From positions 1,426,001 through 1,490,000 of the forward strand of contig JAJHTX010000005.1 of NCBI GenBank assembly GCA_032164295.1: 64,000 nucleotides of DNA, written 5' to 3'. Made by a program: the position numbers and the translations under genes. The DNA comes from Inonotus obliquus (taxonomy: Eukaryota; Basidiomycota; Agaricomycetes; Hymenochaetales; Hymenochaetaceae). Of the stretch, positions 11,515-21,739 are shown one piece after another. Below the pieces are notes generated by a model that ran no database searches, was not told where the DNA came from, and worked only from the letters and a program-made list of their open reading frames with translations. Position 1 is the stretch's first letter. The number at the start of each line of letters is the position of its first letter.

Positions 11515-11557
11515 AAAGATGTTGAGCGTAGATCGAGGGTGCGTGCAGTGTCAAGCA

Positions 11558-11569
11558 AGGCTCATAACC
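11558..11569 (-). other. Primer binding site, half initiator-tRNA-Met type
   Basis: The minus strand directly after the 5' LTR reads GGTTATGAGCC. It is complementary to the anticodon-loop region of initiator tRNA-Met (GGCUCAUAACC), not to the tRNA 3' end. Drosophila copia is the well-known case of priming by an internal initiator-tRNA fragment. Confidence 0.75.
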
Positions 11570-11831
11570 TTTTAGACACAGTAAATCCTCAGAGAGAATG
11601 AGATGAACTCAGACAGGAGGCGTAGAACGTTCACAAAATCGTTATATTCTATGCCTGCCAGAGGCCGTTCTTATATACTAAAGTACAAGATAATTTAAGC
11701 TCCGTTTGAATCTAATAATACACGTTCTATTGTGATCACATGTGATTCGTTCTTATTGTCTTTTGTCGTTATTGTTCTTGTCCTATTGTTCTCGTTCTAT
11801 TGTTCCATATTAGGTAGTCATTATCTTAAGA
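11570..11831 (-). repeat. Copia 5' LTR
   Basis: 262 bp, the partner of 6850-7111. It should contain the element promoter, since transcription runs leftward. Confidence 0.9.
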
Positions 11832-11836
11832 TCCAT

Positions 11837-12329
11837 TGAACATATATTTCTACAGAGTTACAGTTATTTGTCCCTTTTCAACATAAAAGGGCTTAGAATA
11901 ACTATACAATGTGTATTCTACCAAATCCAAGCCAATTGTAGGTAATATTCGGGCAGAATATACTTTTCTGTTTTCGCTTATGTAAGTGTCACGTGACACT
12001 ATTTTGACCTTTTTGCATTGCATGACCACATCTTCCTCCGAAAACACGTAAAACACTGCTTGGACATTTTTTCAGATTTTTTGGTAAAGAGATCGAGCCC
12101 TTGAATGTCAAAATGAAAAGTCGGACAGGTGAATCTGTGCGTCGATCACCATGGCTAACGGTGCATGGAACAGAGTATCACGTGGATCTTCTTCTTTGTC
12201 TTTGTATGATTTATCCTGCCTGCCAACTCAAGCCTTGATCGCACCCATTCATTCTACAGTGGCCCGTGTTCCATCATAACGCAGCGTCTTTGCTCTGTAT
12301 ATGATCACACGTAGGCGGTGAGGTGCGAA
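11837..12329. other. AT-rich intergenic DNA upstream of F-box copy A
   Basis: No gene seen. It is the presumed promoter side of the F-box gene, but it has no recognisable similarity to the corresponding region of copy B (36293-36460 on the other strand). Confidence 0.5.
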
Positions 12330-14160
12330 GGCCTTCATGGCGCTGTCTGATGTTCCAGTCGAGACTCTCCTCGCCATTTTTGACCTTCTGAGTATCCGAG
12401 ATTTGTTCGCATTGGAAGTCGTGAGTGCTCTTCGTTGTTACTCAGAGGCACGGTATTGATCATTCTCCCACACAAGACATGTCGATTCCTGCGGGAGGTC
12501 ATCTCGTCGCGATGCGTATGGCGTACGCGGCTGGAACGCCTGGTGAACAGCGGTTGTGCTTGCCATATACCCTTGTATGTTGATGTCGGCCAATTAAACA
12601 ACCTGGAACTGCGCTCTCTGGTGGTGTCCACTCTTCGTCGGATTAAAGTCTTCAGCACGTCTCAAGGAATGGGTCCCTTTCGTGGACTAGGGGACATGCA
12701 TAATATCATCTGCGCGGTGACGACACCGAACCTAAGTGGACTCCGACAGGACTCTTTCTGTCGTCTCGTTCCAGGATGCAATTTACTGGTTTTAGCCCAT
12801 ATGACGTTTCTTAAGGTATTTGATGTTGGGACTGGTGCTTGCATATGGCAGCACGATACCCGAGCCAACGGTGAAGGAATTCGCCTGGCTGGAGTTGCTT
12901 TCGAAGCGTGCTCCCCGACGTCTTGCAGGATTCTCGTCGCATGTGCCAGCCGAATCACAAATCCATTGTTCGTTCTCCCTCTGCTTGCTTTTATAAGCGA
13001 TATCGCTTACTCTTCTCGCTTTTCAGGAAGTTTGAGTTATTCCAACTGGAACAGATGGATGGCAAGACGGAAGTTAGCAGCATCAGCGAGTGGACGACTC
13101 CGCGGGATGTTGGAAGTGTCACATTTGATGTCCTTGTCTGCATGGGCGGCGAATTCGCTACAATTGCCTTCCAACGAATAAGACCGCACCCGGTAATAAG
13201 GAGCTCACTTACAATCTGGAACTGGAGATCGAATGAGATTTGGACCGTTGTATGTGTCCTGGCATTAGTGAAACACTTCCGTATACTTAACATTATATTC
13301 AGGAGAAGGATGTGCACATTCGTGACCTTCAGATCATGCGCGACCATCTTTTCTATACGTGTGAAGGAGCGTCGCATGATTTATCAGTGGATGTAGTGCC
13401 CCTCCGAAAGATGGAGACACCTGTGCGCCTGGACAGCATTATTAGTTCCTATCGGTTCAATGACGAGTCTGGCACGCCCATGCGACCCACGCCGAAGCTC
13501 ATTCTACAGGATCTCTCACGCTTCGGGATCGCGGACGCAGTCAAGGTTGTCATGATTATTGCTATGAAGCATAGCCTGTATGCCGTCCATCTCGAATTCT
13601 GGCCCGGTGATGAATGCGGTGCTTGCACATCCCCGCAGCTGTTACGACACGTGCAGACGTTTCGCAAATCTATTCAGCAAGCCATAGTAAAACGTGTCAG
13701 CCTCTTAGTTCCGTCTCTGTCAGGGCTCTCAACTGCCAATCGCATCCAGTCTGGTTTCGAAAACATTAGCCTCGATACGGTGGCTATTAGGAACGTCATT
13801 GGCCTCAATGAAGATGGTTTGGTTTATAAAGCGCAGTACACCGGTTTTCCTGACCGAAAGTCGCTGTTCACCGTGGAGTTCGACTACGGTGGTATAATCG
13901 AGTTCGCATGGAACGGAGATACGTATCGAGTCTACATCTATCGTTTTGCCTGATCGGTTCTTCTTTCTGGTAAAGTAATCATGCTGGAAGTAATTGCGGT
14001 ATATGGATTTGTGGTGTCCGTCTTGGGAGGCGCTAGGAAGGAAATATTGCAATGCAAGACATAGGTGTCGAGTACGAATTTTGATCTGACTTGTGAAGGA
14101 ATAAATACGACACGAACCGTCGAACCCATTCGCAAATTCGGAGTTTCATCCCCCGAAGCT
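12330..14160 (+). repeat. Inverted duplication, F-box arm A
   Basis: Matches the reverse complement of about 34490-36299, roughly 90% by eye, through exons, introns and about 200 bp of 3' flank. The match begins abruptly 7 bp before the start codon (AAGGCCTTCATGG); upstream sequence is unrelated. Confidence 0.85.
12337..13953 (+). CDS. F-box protein, copy A
   Basis: The start at 12337 (MALSDVPVETLLAIFDLLSI) opens an F-box-like N terminus of about 45 residues, with the typical P-x-E-x-L-x-x-I-F and DLFALE spacing. Such motifs bind Skp1 in SCF ubiquitin ligases. Introns: 12421-12476 (GTGAGT to CACAAG), about 12968-13026, and one near 13245-13300. The rest of about 480 residues has no domain I recognise, though its repeated short beta-strand-like segments (CNLLVLAHMTFLKVFDVGTG, SLTIWNWRSNEIW) resemble the substrate-binding half of Agaricomycete F-box/WD-like proteins. 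It ends IYRFA-TGA. All exons are open, so it looks functional. The substrate is unknown. The paralogue is at 34676-36292 in opposite orientation. Confidence 0.8.
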
Positions 14161-14849
14161 GTGTCGATCCTCGCTGTGTACTGTGTACTAGCAATATGGA
14201 TTCGTTGAAGGTTGAGGGACGGAAGCACTCGTGGATTCCTCGCCCGTGGCGTTAGTCACAGATACATACCATAGTGATCGAGCAGGGGAATGGTTCTGAG
14301 ACGGTATCGCTCATATGTACAGTGCGGATCTATCAGCAATATATGAATAGGTTGGCTATAATATTAATGTTCGAAATTTCCGTCACTAAAGACTGTGTTG
14401 TTGGCAATAGGCAATAAGGCTATCTATCACGAAGAGATCGTACAAGCGGTCTTCAGACGTCGAGGAACGCAAGCTAGGAGAGTTTTACCATATGGCTGAA
14501 CGTAAGAGCTCTGTAAAAATTACAAAGAGTATTTCAAAGTCTGTGTACGGCACTGAACCTTCATGCTGCATGCATTTTAGAATCATTATGTATCGGATAC
14601 CTTGATAGCGTCATAAGTTATATACATGCAGTAACTAAACGACGATATGTTGAAGCCTCTGAGCCTAAAGCAGAAGAAGTGCATTGAAGATAAAATACAA
14701 AAACAAAAATGAGAATCGCAAGAACGTGAGTGCGAAACCTCCAAAGTGCAGGGCATATTCAAGTGATACGAGAGTTCCAAATCAAAACGTTCAATTTATC
14801 AGACAGACAAGACGGAACAAGCAATGGTACTAGTACTAGTAACTTGCTC
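14161..14849. other. Intergenic region between F-box copy A and pff1
   Basis: No gene seen. The F-box stop is at 13951-13953; from about 14160 the similarity to the other duplication arm fades. The rest holds the 3' side of the minus-strand pff1 gene. Confidence 0.5.
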
Positions 14850-17708
14850 CTATGAACCTAGACTAAAAGTTTTATACCCCTCCAAAAGCCCGTCAGTTCT
14901 CTTCGTCACCCTCGCCCACCTCGGTAGGAAACTAATAACCTCTTCAAATGCAGGTATAGCAGCACCTTCTTCCCATTCACACGCAACACGTCCCGTTAAA
15001 GTCTTTCCAACCTCATCGTTGTCTTCTTCTTCGACTTCGCCATCACCGTCGCCACCACCAGCACCAACGTCCCACGCAAAGCTCACTTCGAATGTTCGCT
15101 CCCACGTTCGACTCCAAAGCCTCAATTCCCGTACTCCATCTTCGGATAACGGGTATTCTTCTTGAATTGTACCCGAGGAACCTTGTACGCTTAACGCTCG
15201 AATGGGTTTATCGAAATATATCCGACATGCGCGCGTTTCGAGACCTGAGATGGAGATCGTACCCATTCCAGGGGCTGATTCCGACGTATTCACGTTTAAC
15301 CATTCAGATGGTGAAGATGAGGAAACATGAGGATCGAGTCCTGGCCAAATGCAAGAAGGCATGTCAAATCGCTGTTCATCGCTATGGTCACACGGGTTCT
15401 GCGTTTCCCAAGATGAGGGCAAATCCGGGACGATAAGTTTTGATAGCCAAGGTTCTATACCCGTGAGCCTAACCTCATTCTCTCCCGACTCGAGGTTGAT
15501 AGTTTGTTGGAAAAATACCTTGAAGGGTGCGTTTTCGGAGAAGGGAAACGCGAAAACGTTGTATAGGAAGGATGCCACCAACACGACAAAGACGATGAAG
15601 GGAACTGAACGATGCAACTTGTGCGCGAAAGGTAAGAGCTGAACGAAGCTCAGGGTCGAAAGGAGTGCGATAGAGAGGTAGACGGTCTTCGACGGACTTC
15701 CATCCACCAAGGTTTGGCTGAGAGCATTCAATAGCATCACAGCGACCTGCGTGACCAGGATGAGCGGGAATGGCACCGCCAGAAGGTACTGAAGTAGCCA
15801 TAGTCCAATGATGTTACCCTCATCGATGTCGCTCTTCCTGATTGCTCGTCCGTTCTGCCCTAGTAGGGGCGTACGTTCCGTCGTTTCTTCCGGAGTTGAC
15901 TCGCCTCCGTCGTCGTTAGTCACGGCCGCAGTATTTCGACTGATCCTTCCCACTGCACTCGGCTGCGATAAATGTTCAGCTAACTCCAAAAGGAGCGCTG
16001 CGAGCGTCCCGGCATGAAAGAAAGTCACAAAGTAGAGACCCGCAATTTGACTTTGCCCGGCCAGCACAGTAGCGACAACAAGCAAAATCCACCAGAAGAC
16101 GTAAATCTCGACGAGAGACATTGCTTTCTGTTGCGGTACGGGAAGGAAGTACGCGAAGAGCTCCAGTACCGCGTAAGTTGAGAGTAAGCTTAGTGCGAGC
16201 ATCGAGACGAAGACAAGTGTGGCCGAAGAATAAACGATCTTTTGACACACATTATTGGACGAAACACATTACAAGTTAGAGAGAACTCACAAGCGGATTG
16301 AGCCTGTTGTAAATCGATCCGAGTCCGATCGTCAGTCCACCCCCAACTACGATAGCTGCTACGGTACGACCCCAGCCCCTCGACGGCCAATAGAGCTTGT
16401 TCTTCCTGGCAGCGACGAAGACAATTGCCCCGACCCCGAGCGGACCAACGGCAAGCAGAACTATATTTATGATGAAGAATGTTTTCAGCGACATAACAAC
16501 GATCGCCTCTCCGAATACTGTATCAAGAATTAGCTACGTCTTTGTGCGAGGTCCAATGGAACGTACGATCAAAGTATAATGGTGTCCCATTTTGCTTAGA
16601 ATCACTACCCTCGTCATTCGCCAGGTTAAGGCCGGCCAGCAATGTCGATTCCATCATGCTCCATAGCGCAGCCTTACCATCGATAGATGGGATCGAATCC
16701 TCCTTAGTATGATATTTACTGCGCTGACGATAGAACGTGAAGTCAATGCCGTCCTGTCCACCAGCCGTGTAAACAGAATAATCTGTCGAACTCCGGACGA
16801 CACCACGACGGAATGCGTCAGCACTCAGTACAACCCCATGAGGATGTTCGACGCTCTTCCAGGTACGTGCTAAACGCGTGGAAGTTGAGCGCAAGAGTAG
16901 CGGACGTCTGCAAATGGTTCATAAATACGAGTTGCCAGATCGGATAAACCTGCTTACCCGCCCGCACCTGCTCCTTCAAGGTTGATAAATTCAGAGGTCA
17001 GGTTGAACCATGGATGCTCAAGAAACCTGCGAATGATTTAATTCTCAATACCAGAAAATATAAGCACTATACTTACGCATGTGCCCCATACAACCCATTC
17101 TCCTCTGCATTATTAATATTAAAAACGACCGTTCTTGTCGGCTGATTTTTCGCGAAATAGTCCACGAGCGACAAAAGCGTCGCCACACCCATCCCATCAT
17201 CCGTCGCACCCGGAGCGGTAGACACGGAATCGAAATGTGCCGAGAACAAAACGCCTGGTAACTCGGACCGCGTTCCATTCACCTTGACCAGAACGTTCGA
17301 GCCTTCAAAGTATGCCGCCATATTACCAACACCAAAAGTCACATTGCTCGCTAGGTCGTTGTCAATTTCCGTGAACGGCGAATATTCTCCAGCAGATCGG
17401 ACGCGCTCGAGGATGTAATCGCGCACGACGTCATTTTGGTGCGAGTTGTATGGATGAGGAATCCCAGCAATCTTTTGAGAGCATCTTAGTCTAAGTTGGC
17501 AATGATATCAAATTTACTGTACTTTGTGGAGGTCGGCATAGGCGACATTGATGTCTAAACCGAGTTGCTTGGTTTGTGGCGGAACGGAGGGTAGGTCGTC
17601 AAGGACTGCAATAGCAATATAGATTGCAGCGTATACAGTAAGAGTGACTACGGTAACTGGTAGAGTTCTGAAGGCGAGCACTGACGCTACGCGGTCGCGA
17701 ATGCCCAT
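14850..17708 (-). CDS. pff1: Vacuolar membrane protease, M28 family (Pff1-like)
   Basis: The start at 17708 (MGIRDRVASVLAFRTLPVTV) leads into an N-terminal membrane segment and then an M28 zinc peptidase domain: GVLFSAHFDSVSTAPGATDD supplies His and Asp ligands, NNAEENGLYGAHA the catalytic Glu pair, and YHTKEDS a further ligand. The C-terminal half (from about 16494 leftward) is a multi-pass membrane region of at least seven segments (for example FFIINIVLLAVGPLGVGAIV and LVFVSMLALSLLSTYAVL), with a cytosol-like acidic loop, ending in a lumenal beta-rich domain. That soluble-peptidase-plus-multipass layout is characteristic of Pff1 (yeast YBR074W), a vacuolar protein of unsettled substrate. 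At least five short introns split it. Length and order fit the family, and no damage was seen. Confidence 0.9.
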
Positions 17709-18133
17709 CGTCGTCGTTGTCGCTCAAGGCATACACACTGGAGCCAAGAGCGGGTCGGGGATGTAAGTAGCTGGAGTACAGTGAGTACGTCATAATCAGT
17801 GATCGACATAGTGGTTATGTAATCCATGGCTGAGCAATAGGGCAAGGGTCTAACAGTAACACAGGGTTGTAAGGTGATTGTAATTGTATGCTCTTTATAC
17901 TATAAAAACAGACCAGAATAGTTAACAAAGTCACAAGAAACTTGCATGAAACAAGAAACAGTACGGAAGTGGTTAAGTATGGAGTGAATGCAGTAGGAGA
18001 AGGGGTCAAAGTCCAATCTCGAAAGAGCATTTACGAAGGTGCAGTGAATTCTCTAATCGTCGTTGATACTATGCCAATATTTACCGTGCATGAGAACAAT
18101 AATATACTCCTGCTTGATACCACCGAACCTACT
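17709..18133. other. Intergenic, no gene seen
   Basis: Holds the 5' side of pff1 and the 3' side of the minus-strand acidic-protein gene. It is AT-rich with nothing distinctive. Confidence 0.4.
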
Positions 18134-19037
18134 TAAGGAATGATGTCCGAAAACTCGCCCTCCTTCACGCGGATCTCAACAACGTCAACCTCATAGTCCT
18201 GCATCGCATTGTACGACGACGCATACATCGGATAGCAGCTATTCGAATTCGCACGCGAGGCGGATGCGACGTCTGCCGTAAAGAAAGCAGCGTCCATGGC
18301 GACGTCATGATCAACAGGAGATTAGTCGGGGGAAGGGTCAGAATTAGAATATCATAAGAGGACGCAGCAACGCTAAATTGAGAAAGTACGTACAGCGATC
18401 CTTGATGTATGGTGGTACGAACAGATCCTATCACAAAGAATATTCAGCGTCGGCTTGACACAAATAAGTGAATAGGTCTTCGGTCTACCTGGTTCCACAC
18501 GAAACCCTGGCTCTTCTGTATCGTTAGAATGGGGCGAAGCGTAATGACCGGTTGTCGCTTCTTCCTATGTTCACGACGCTTGGGACTCTCTTCAACCTCA
18601 GGCTCGACAGCCCGCTGCTTGCCCTTGATATCCTTCTTGACACCCTCGCCACCAGCCTGGTCTCCAGAGCCGTGGTCATCCAGATCCATCGTCTCCTTCG
18701 GCGCACCGCCGTCCGACGCACCTACATCCTCCTGTTTGTCTTCTCCCACTTCGTCTGAGCCTGATATAGAGCCAGTGTTGGACGACCCAGATTCGCTGGC
18801 AGGTGCAGCAGGAGCACCGCCGCGGTCAGCACGGGCGCCATGAGTACGAGAGTAATCCTCATCATCCTCAGAGCAGGAGTTGTCATTGTCTTCATCATAA
18901 TCCCCGCCATCAACAGAAACATCATCATCGGAGCAACTTGACTCGTCGTCGTAGGGTATCTGCTCATACCATAGCCAAGTCGGCGGGGAGGGCGCTCGGC
19001 CGAGACGGCGGTGATGCGTCGAAGGAGCGTTGCTCAT
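18134..19037 (-). CDS. Acidic low-complexity protein of unknown function
   Basis: Exon 1 starts at 19037 (MSNAPSTHHRRLGRAPSPPT) and carries a Trp/Tyr-containing patch followed by a long Asp/Glu/Ser-rich stretch and a basic segment (RREHRKKRQPVITLRPILT). After GFVWNQ a 60-nt intron leads to DLFVPPYIKDR, then another intron to a C-terminal exon ending EGEFSDIIP. The two C-terminal segments are compact and less biased, so they are probably the conserved part. I do not recognise the family. The acidic tract next to a basic patch suggests a nuclear or chromatin-associated protein, but that is inference. It is divergent from thg1 with a 223-bp gap. Confidence 0.65.
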
Positions 19038-19260
19038 TGTGTAATGATTCAGTATCTTAAGGTATATGACGATGGTGAGGTGTGCTGTGAGTCGCGTGCG
19101 GTGAGATGATCGTGGTAAGAGGAAGAGGAGTGCGAGACGAGAGGGTGCACTTTAGGTCACACTCAACGTGCATGACTCGCCCGGAGTTTGCCGGTGGTCA
19201 TCCAAGTAAGTCTCCTTCACCTCACCAGTCGTTCAAGAGACGTACGGTTGTCGAGTGTAA

Positions 19261-20424
19261 ATGGCGGGCTCAAAGTATGCATATGTAAAGGCATTCGAGC
19301 GCCCCGATTCGCTTTTGCCGAATACGTTCATCGTATGCCGCGTGGACGGACACGCCTTCCACCAGTGAGCCTCAACTTTGCTTCTATCGATTTTATCGGG
19401 ACTGAACAAATAAAGCATGCGCTAGCTTTACCGACGCCCACGGCTTCTCGAAACCAAACGATGTGCGTGGCTTGCGTCTAATGGACCGTGCCGCGTGCGC
19501 CGTTATGGATGAGTACAAAGATATCATGCTCGGTTTCGGCGAATCAGACGAATACAGGTACTCTACTTCTCTTCCCTGGCCACACCTTCCTGACGGTCTC
19601 CCGATATCCGAAGCTTCCTATTGCGCCGCTCAACACAGTTGTATAATCGGCGCGAGTCCAAAATCCTTACCACGCTCGTCTCGCACTTCACCGCGAGCTA
19701 TATCTATTTCTGGGCGGAATACTTTCCGGATACTCCTCTGCAGTATCCACCCACATTCGATGGTCGATTAGTGCTTTACCCTACGGAGCGCGAGGTCCGC
19801 GACTACTATGCGTGGCGTCAGGCGGACAGTATGTTTATTCCTTCACCCTGAATCATGCTTGTTAAACTGACTTGGGCATGGGCAAACCTAAAGCGCATAT
19901 AAACAACCTATATAATACTGTATTCTGGGCACTTGTACAGCAAGGACAAACTACGACAGAAGCACATGCCACTCTCCGAGTTAGCATTCCGACAGTTTTC
20001 GTTTCAGTGAAATTCGTCTGACATAGATTTTTCAAATACAACCAGGGAACCGTCTCGAGTCAGAAACACGAGATTCTCTTCTCCCGGTTTGGAATCAATT
20101 ACAACAACCTCGAGGCTCGGTTCCGTAAGGGAAGTATTTTGGTACGCGAGGTAAAGTTCTTCTTTCGCCTGGAAGGAAAGGTTAAGCTTACTGTTGATGC
20201 AGGTCGAGTCCAATTGTAGCGTGGATGCTGAGCCGCAAGAACTTGTGAAGCAGACGGATGCGAAAAATGCCGCGCAACCAGGAGAAGATACATCATCTTC
20301 AGCTCTGAACCCAAAGCTCCGCAATGTAAGGAGAAGGCCAAAAATGGTTGTTCGAGTGTTGCACGAGGACCTGATCGGTGACGAGTTTTGGGAACAACGA
20401 GCAGGCATACTAAAGGAAGAGTAA
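19261..20424 (+). CDS. thg1: tRNA(His) guanylyltransferase
   Basis: The enzyme adds the extra 5' G to tRNA-His by 3'-to-5' nucleotide addition, in nucleus and cytosol. The N terminus (MAGSKYAYVKAFERPDSLLP) leads to the catalytic RVDGHAFH motif and then, after an intron, HGFSKPND and FGESDEY. These supply the metal-binding aspartates and glutamate of the family. The next exon uses the acceptor after ATCCGAAG and reads SFLLRRSTQLYNRRESKILT, then YPPTFDGRLVLYPT and the WRQAD signature. A further exon gives HINNLYNTVFWALV, then the Thg1C domain (LFSRFGINYNN) and an end containing VLHEDLIGDEFWEQRAGIL. There are six exons. Family order and length are complete. It is convergent with the RING gene, 53 bp between stops. 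Confidence 0.92.
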
Positions 20425-20476
20425 CGAATGTTTGCATGCAATTGTAAATAAAAATCCAGATGCTTTGCGTAGAAAA

Positions 20477-21476
20477 TTATAAAGAAATTACACTCCGCGG
20501 TTTCAGGCCTATCACGCCACCGCCTCGCCCATCCCAGCCATTGATTGTCGCACGGCACACCGGACATCTACAACAAAGTGTCATCATCCAAGTAAAATGA
20601 GATGGTTGCAAGTAAGAGCATACCTGGCTACGTTAGGCTCTCGCAAGGGTACAGCTGCACGTTGTAAAGTAGAACGAACGGCTGTGAAGAGGCATTCGCC
20701 ACAACATACATGTCCACAAGGCGTTAAGGTAGCATTCCTTGGAGACGAGAAGCATATCGGGCATGTGTATTCGGCCAGTGGCTCTGAAGTTGTGATAGGA
20801 GGTGCACTAGCCTTGCAACAGGATTAGGATTCGATTCGAATTCGTAGAAAGGGACTTCTACTTTAATGTCCTCACCCGGGAGGTGGATAACTTCTACGTC
20901 TGGTTCGGATGAAGTAGCTGTTGTAATTGTCGAAGGGCCAGCCTGACGTTCCGTTTCCACGTCTACTACGCGTGAATTATTCAGTTTCCGGCGTTTATTT
21001 CCTCGTTTATTCCGAGCTGCTCGTGGTTTCCGTGTTTGAGACGGTTGAGGAGTGTCTGGAGGGAACATATTCTCGCTAGACGACGGAGGAGATGCACGGA
21101 TATTGGACTCTTGTTCAGCGTCTATCTCGTCTCGTATGCTGTACGCTCTTCGTCGTGCTCGGCTCGGGCGTTCAGAACGAGCCTCCCCGTCGATCTCGGA
21201 AGACCCAGTCTGCGCATTTCCCACTCCAAACTCCAAGACACCATCAACTTGCACACGACAATTACGACTCGAGTTCCTTGAGTTTATAATGGAAGCGGAA
21301 TTTGAGCGTGAGGAGCGTGATGGAGTAGGTCGTAAACGCGATCGAAGTACTATATCTGATAAAAGAGTTGTTGGCGTTGGAAGAGGCGCATTAGAGGCGA
21401 TAAATGGTGACGTTGAAGCGCTATTGAACGGCGAGCTGTCGTTTGAGACGGATTCTGTTCGCCTTCGTCGTGGCAT
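20477..21476 (-). CDS. RING-finger protein, Slx8-like SUMO-targeted ubiquitin ligase candidate
   Basis: The N-terminal half is Ser/Arg-rich and disordered (MPRRRRTESVSNDSSPFNSA). Just before the RING lies a hydrophobic run in an acidic setting, EPDVEVIHLPGED, which fits a SUMO-interaction motif. After a 52-nt intron (AAA|GTAGAA to GCAAG) comes a C3HC4-type RING: TCPICFSSPRNATLTPCGHV, CCGECL, and, across another intron, CPVCRATINGW, ending KPRSVISL. An N-terminal SIM with a C-terminal RING is the Slx8/RNF4 arrangement, which ubiquitinates SUMO-modified nuclear proteins. Other small RING ligases share the fold, so the Slx8 name is inference. An in-frame upstream start at 21608 would add 44 residues. 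The chosen ATG lies directly before the basic patch. Confidence 0.78.
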
Positions 21477-21739
21477 CGTCGTTGTTGCTGCCTCAGAAAT
21501 TTTGAACCGCGAGGCGAGTGTGCTGTGAAGTAGTGAATAGCATGTCGGTGATAAATCGGACCGTGTTTGACCAAGTAAGGCAAATGATCGGCGAAGGCTG
21601 ATTGCCACGTTAGCAAGTAGAACCCGTGACTTATTATCATTGCTGGCTCTCTGCCAATTTACTACAAGCTCAACTCTTTACCATTCCTTTCTCTCTTCAA
21701 AACCACCACCGTTTGGTCTGGACATAAAAAGCAACAACG

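Larger units (their letters stand above)
6845..11836 (-). mobile_element. Ty1/copia LTR retrotransposon, full length
   Basis: Two 262-bp LTRs (6850-7111 and 11570-11831) flank a minus-strand gag-pol and are bordered by a 5-bp target duplication, TCCAT (6845-6849 and 11832-11836). Domain order in transcription direction is gag, CCHC zinc knuckle, protease, integrase, reverse transcriptase, RNase H, which defines Ty1/copia. The primer site touches the 5' LTR and a purine tract touches the 3' LTR, fixing both ends. The LTRs differ at 7 of 262 positions by eye, all transitions, five of them CG versus TG or CA. The element is strongly AT-rich relative to its surroundings. It lies between HMG copy A and F-box copy A, which are adjacent in copy B. 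Confidence 0.93.

Noticed and set aside
14850..16250. A separate membrane-protein gene with its own start near 16250
   Set aside because: Splicing joins it to the M28 peptidase exons, giving the standard Pff1 architecture.
20004..20567. 187-codon frame on the minus strand
   Set aside because: It overlaps the last Thg1 exons antisense. Only its first part is the genuine last exon of the RING gene, read in another frame.
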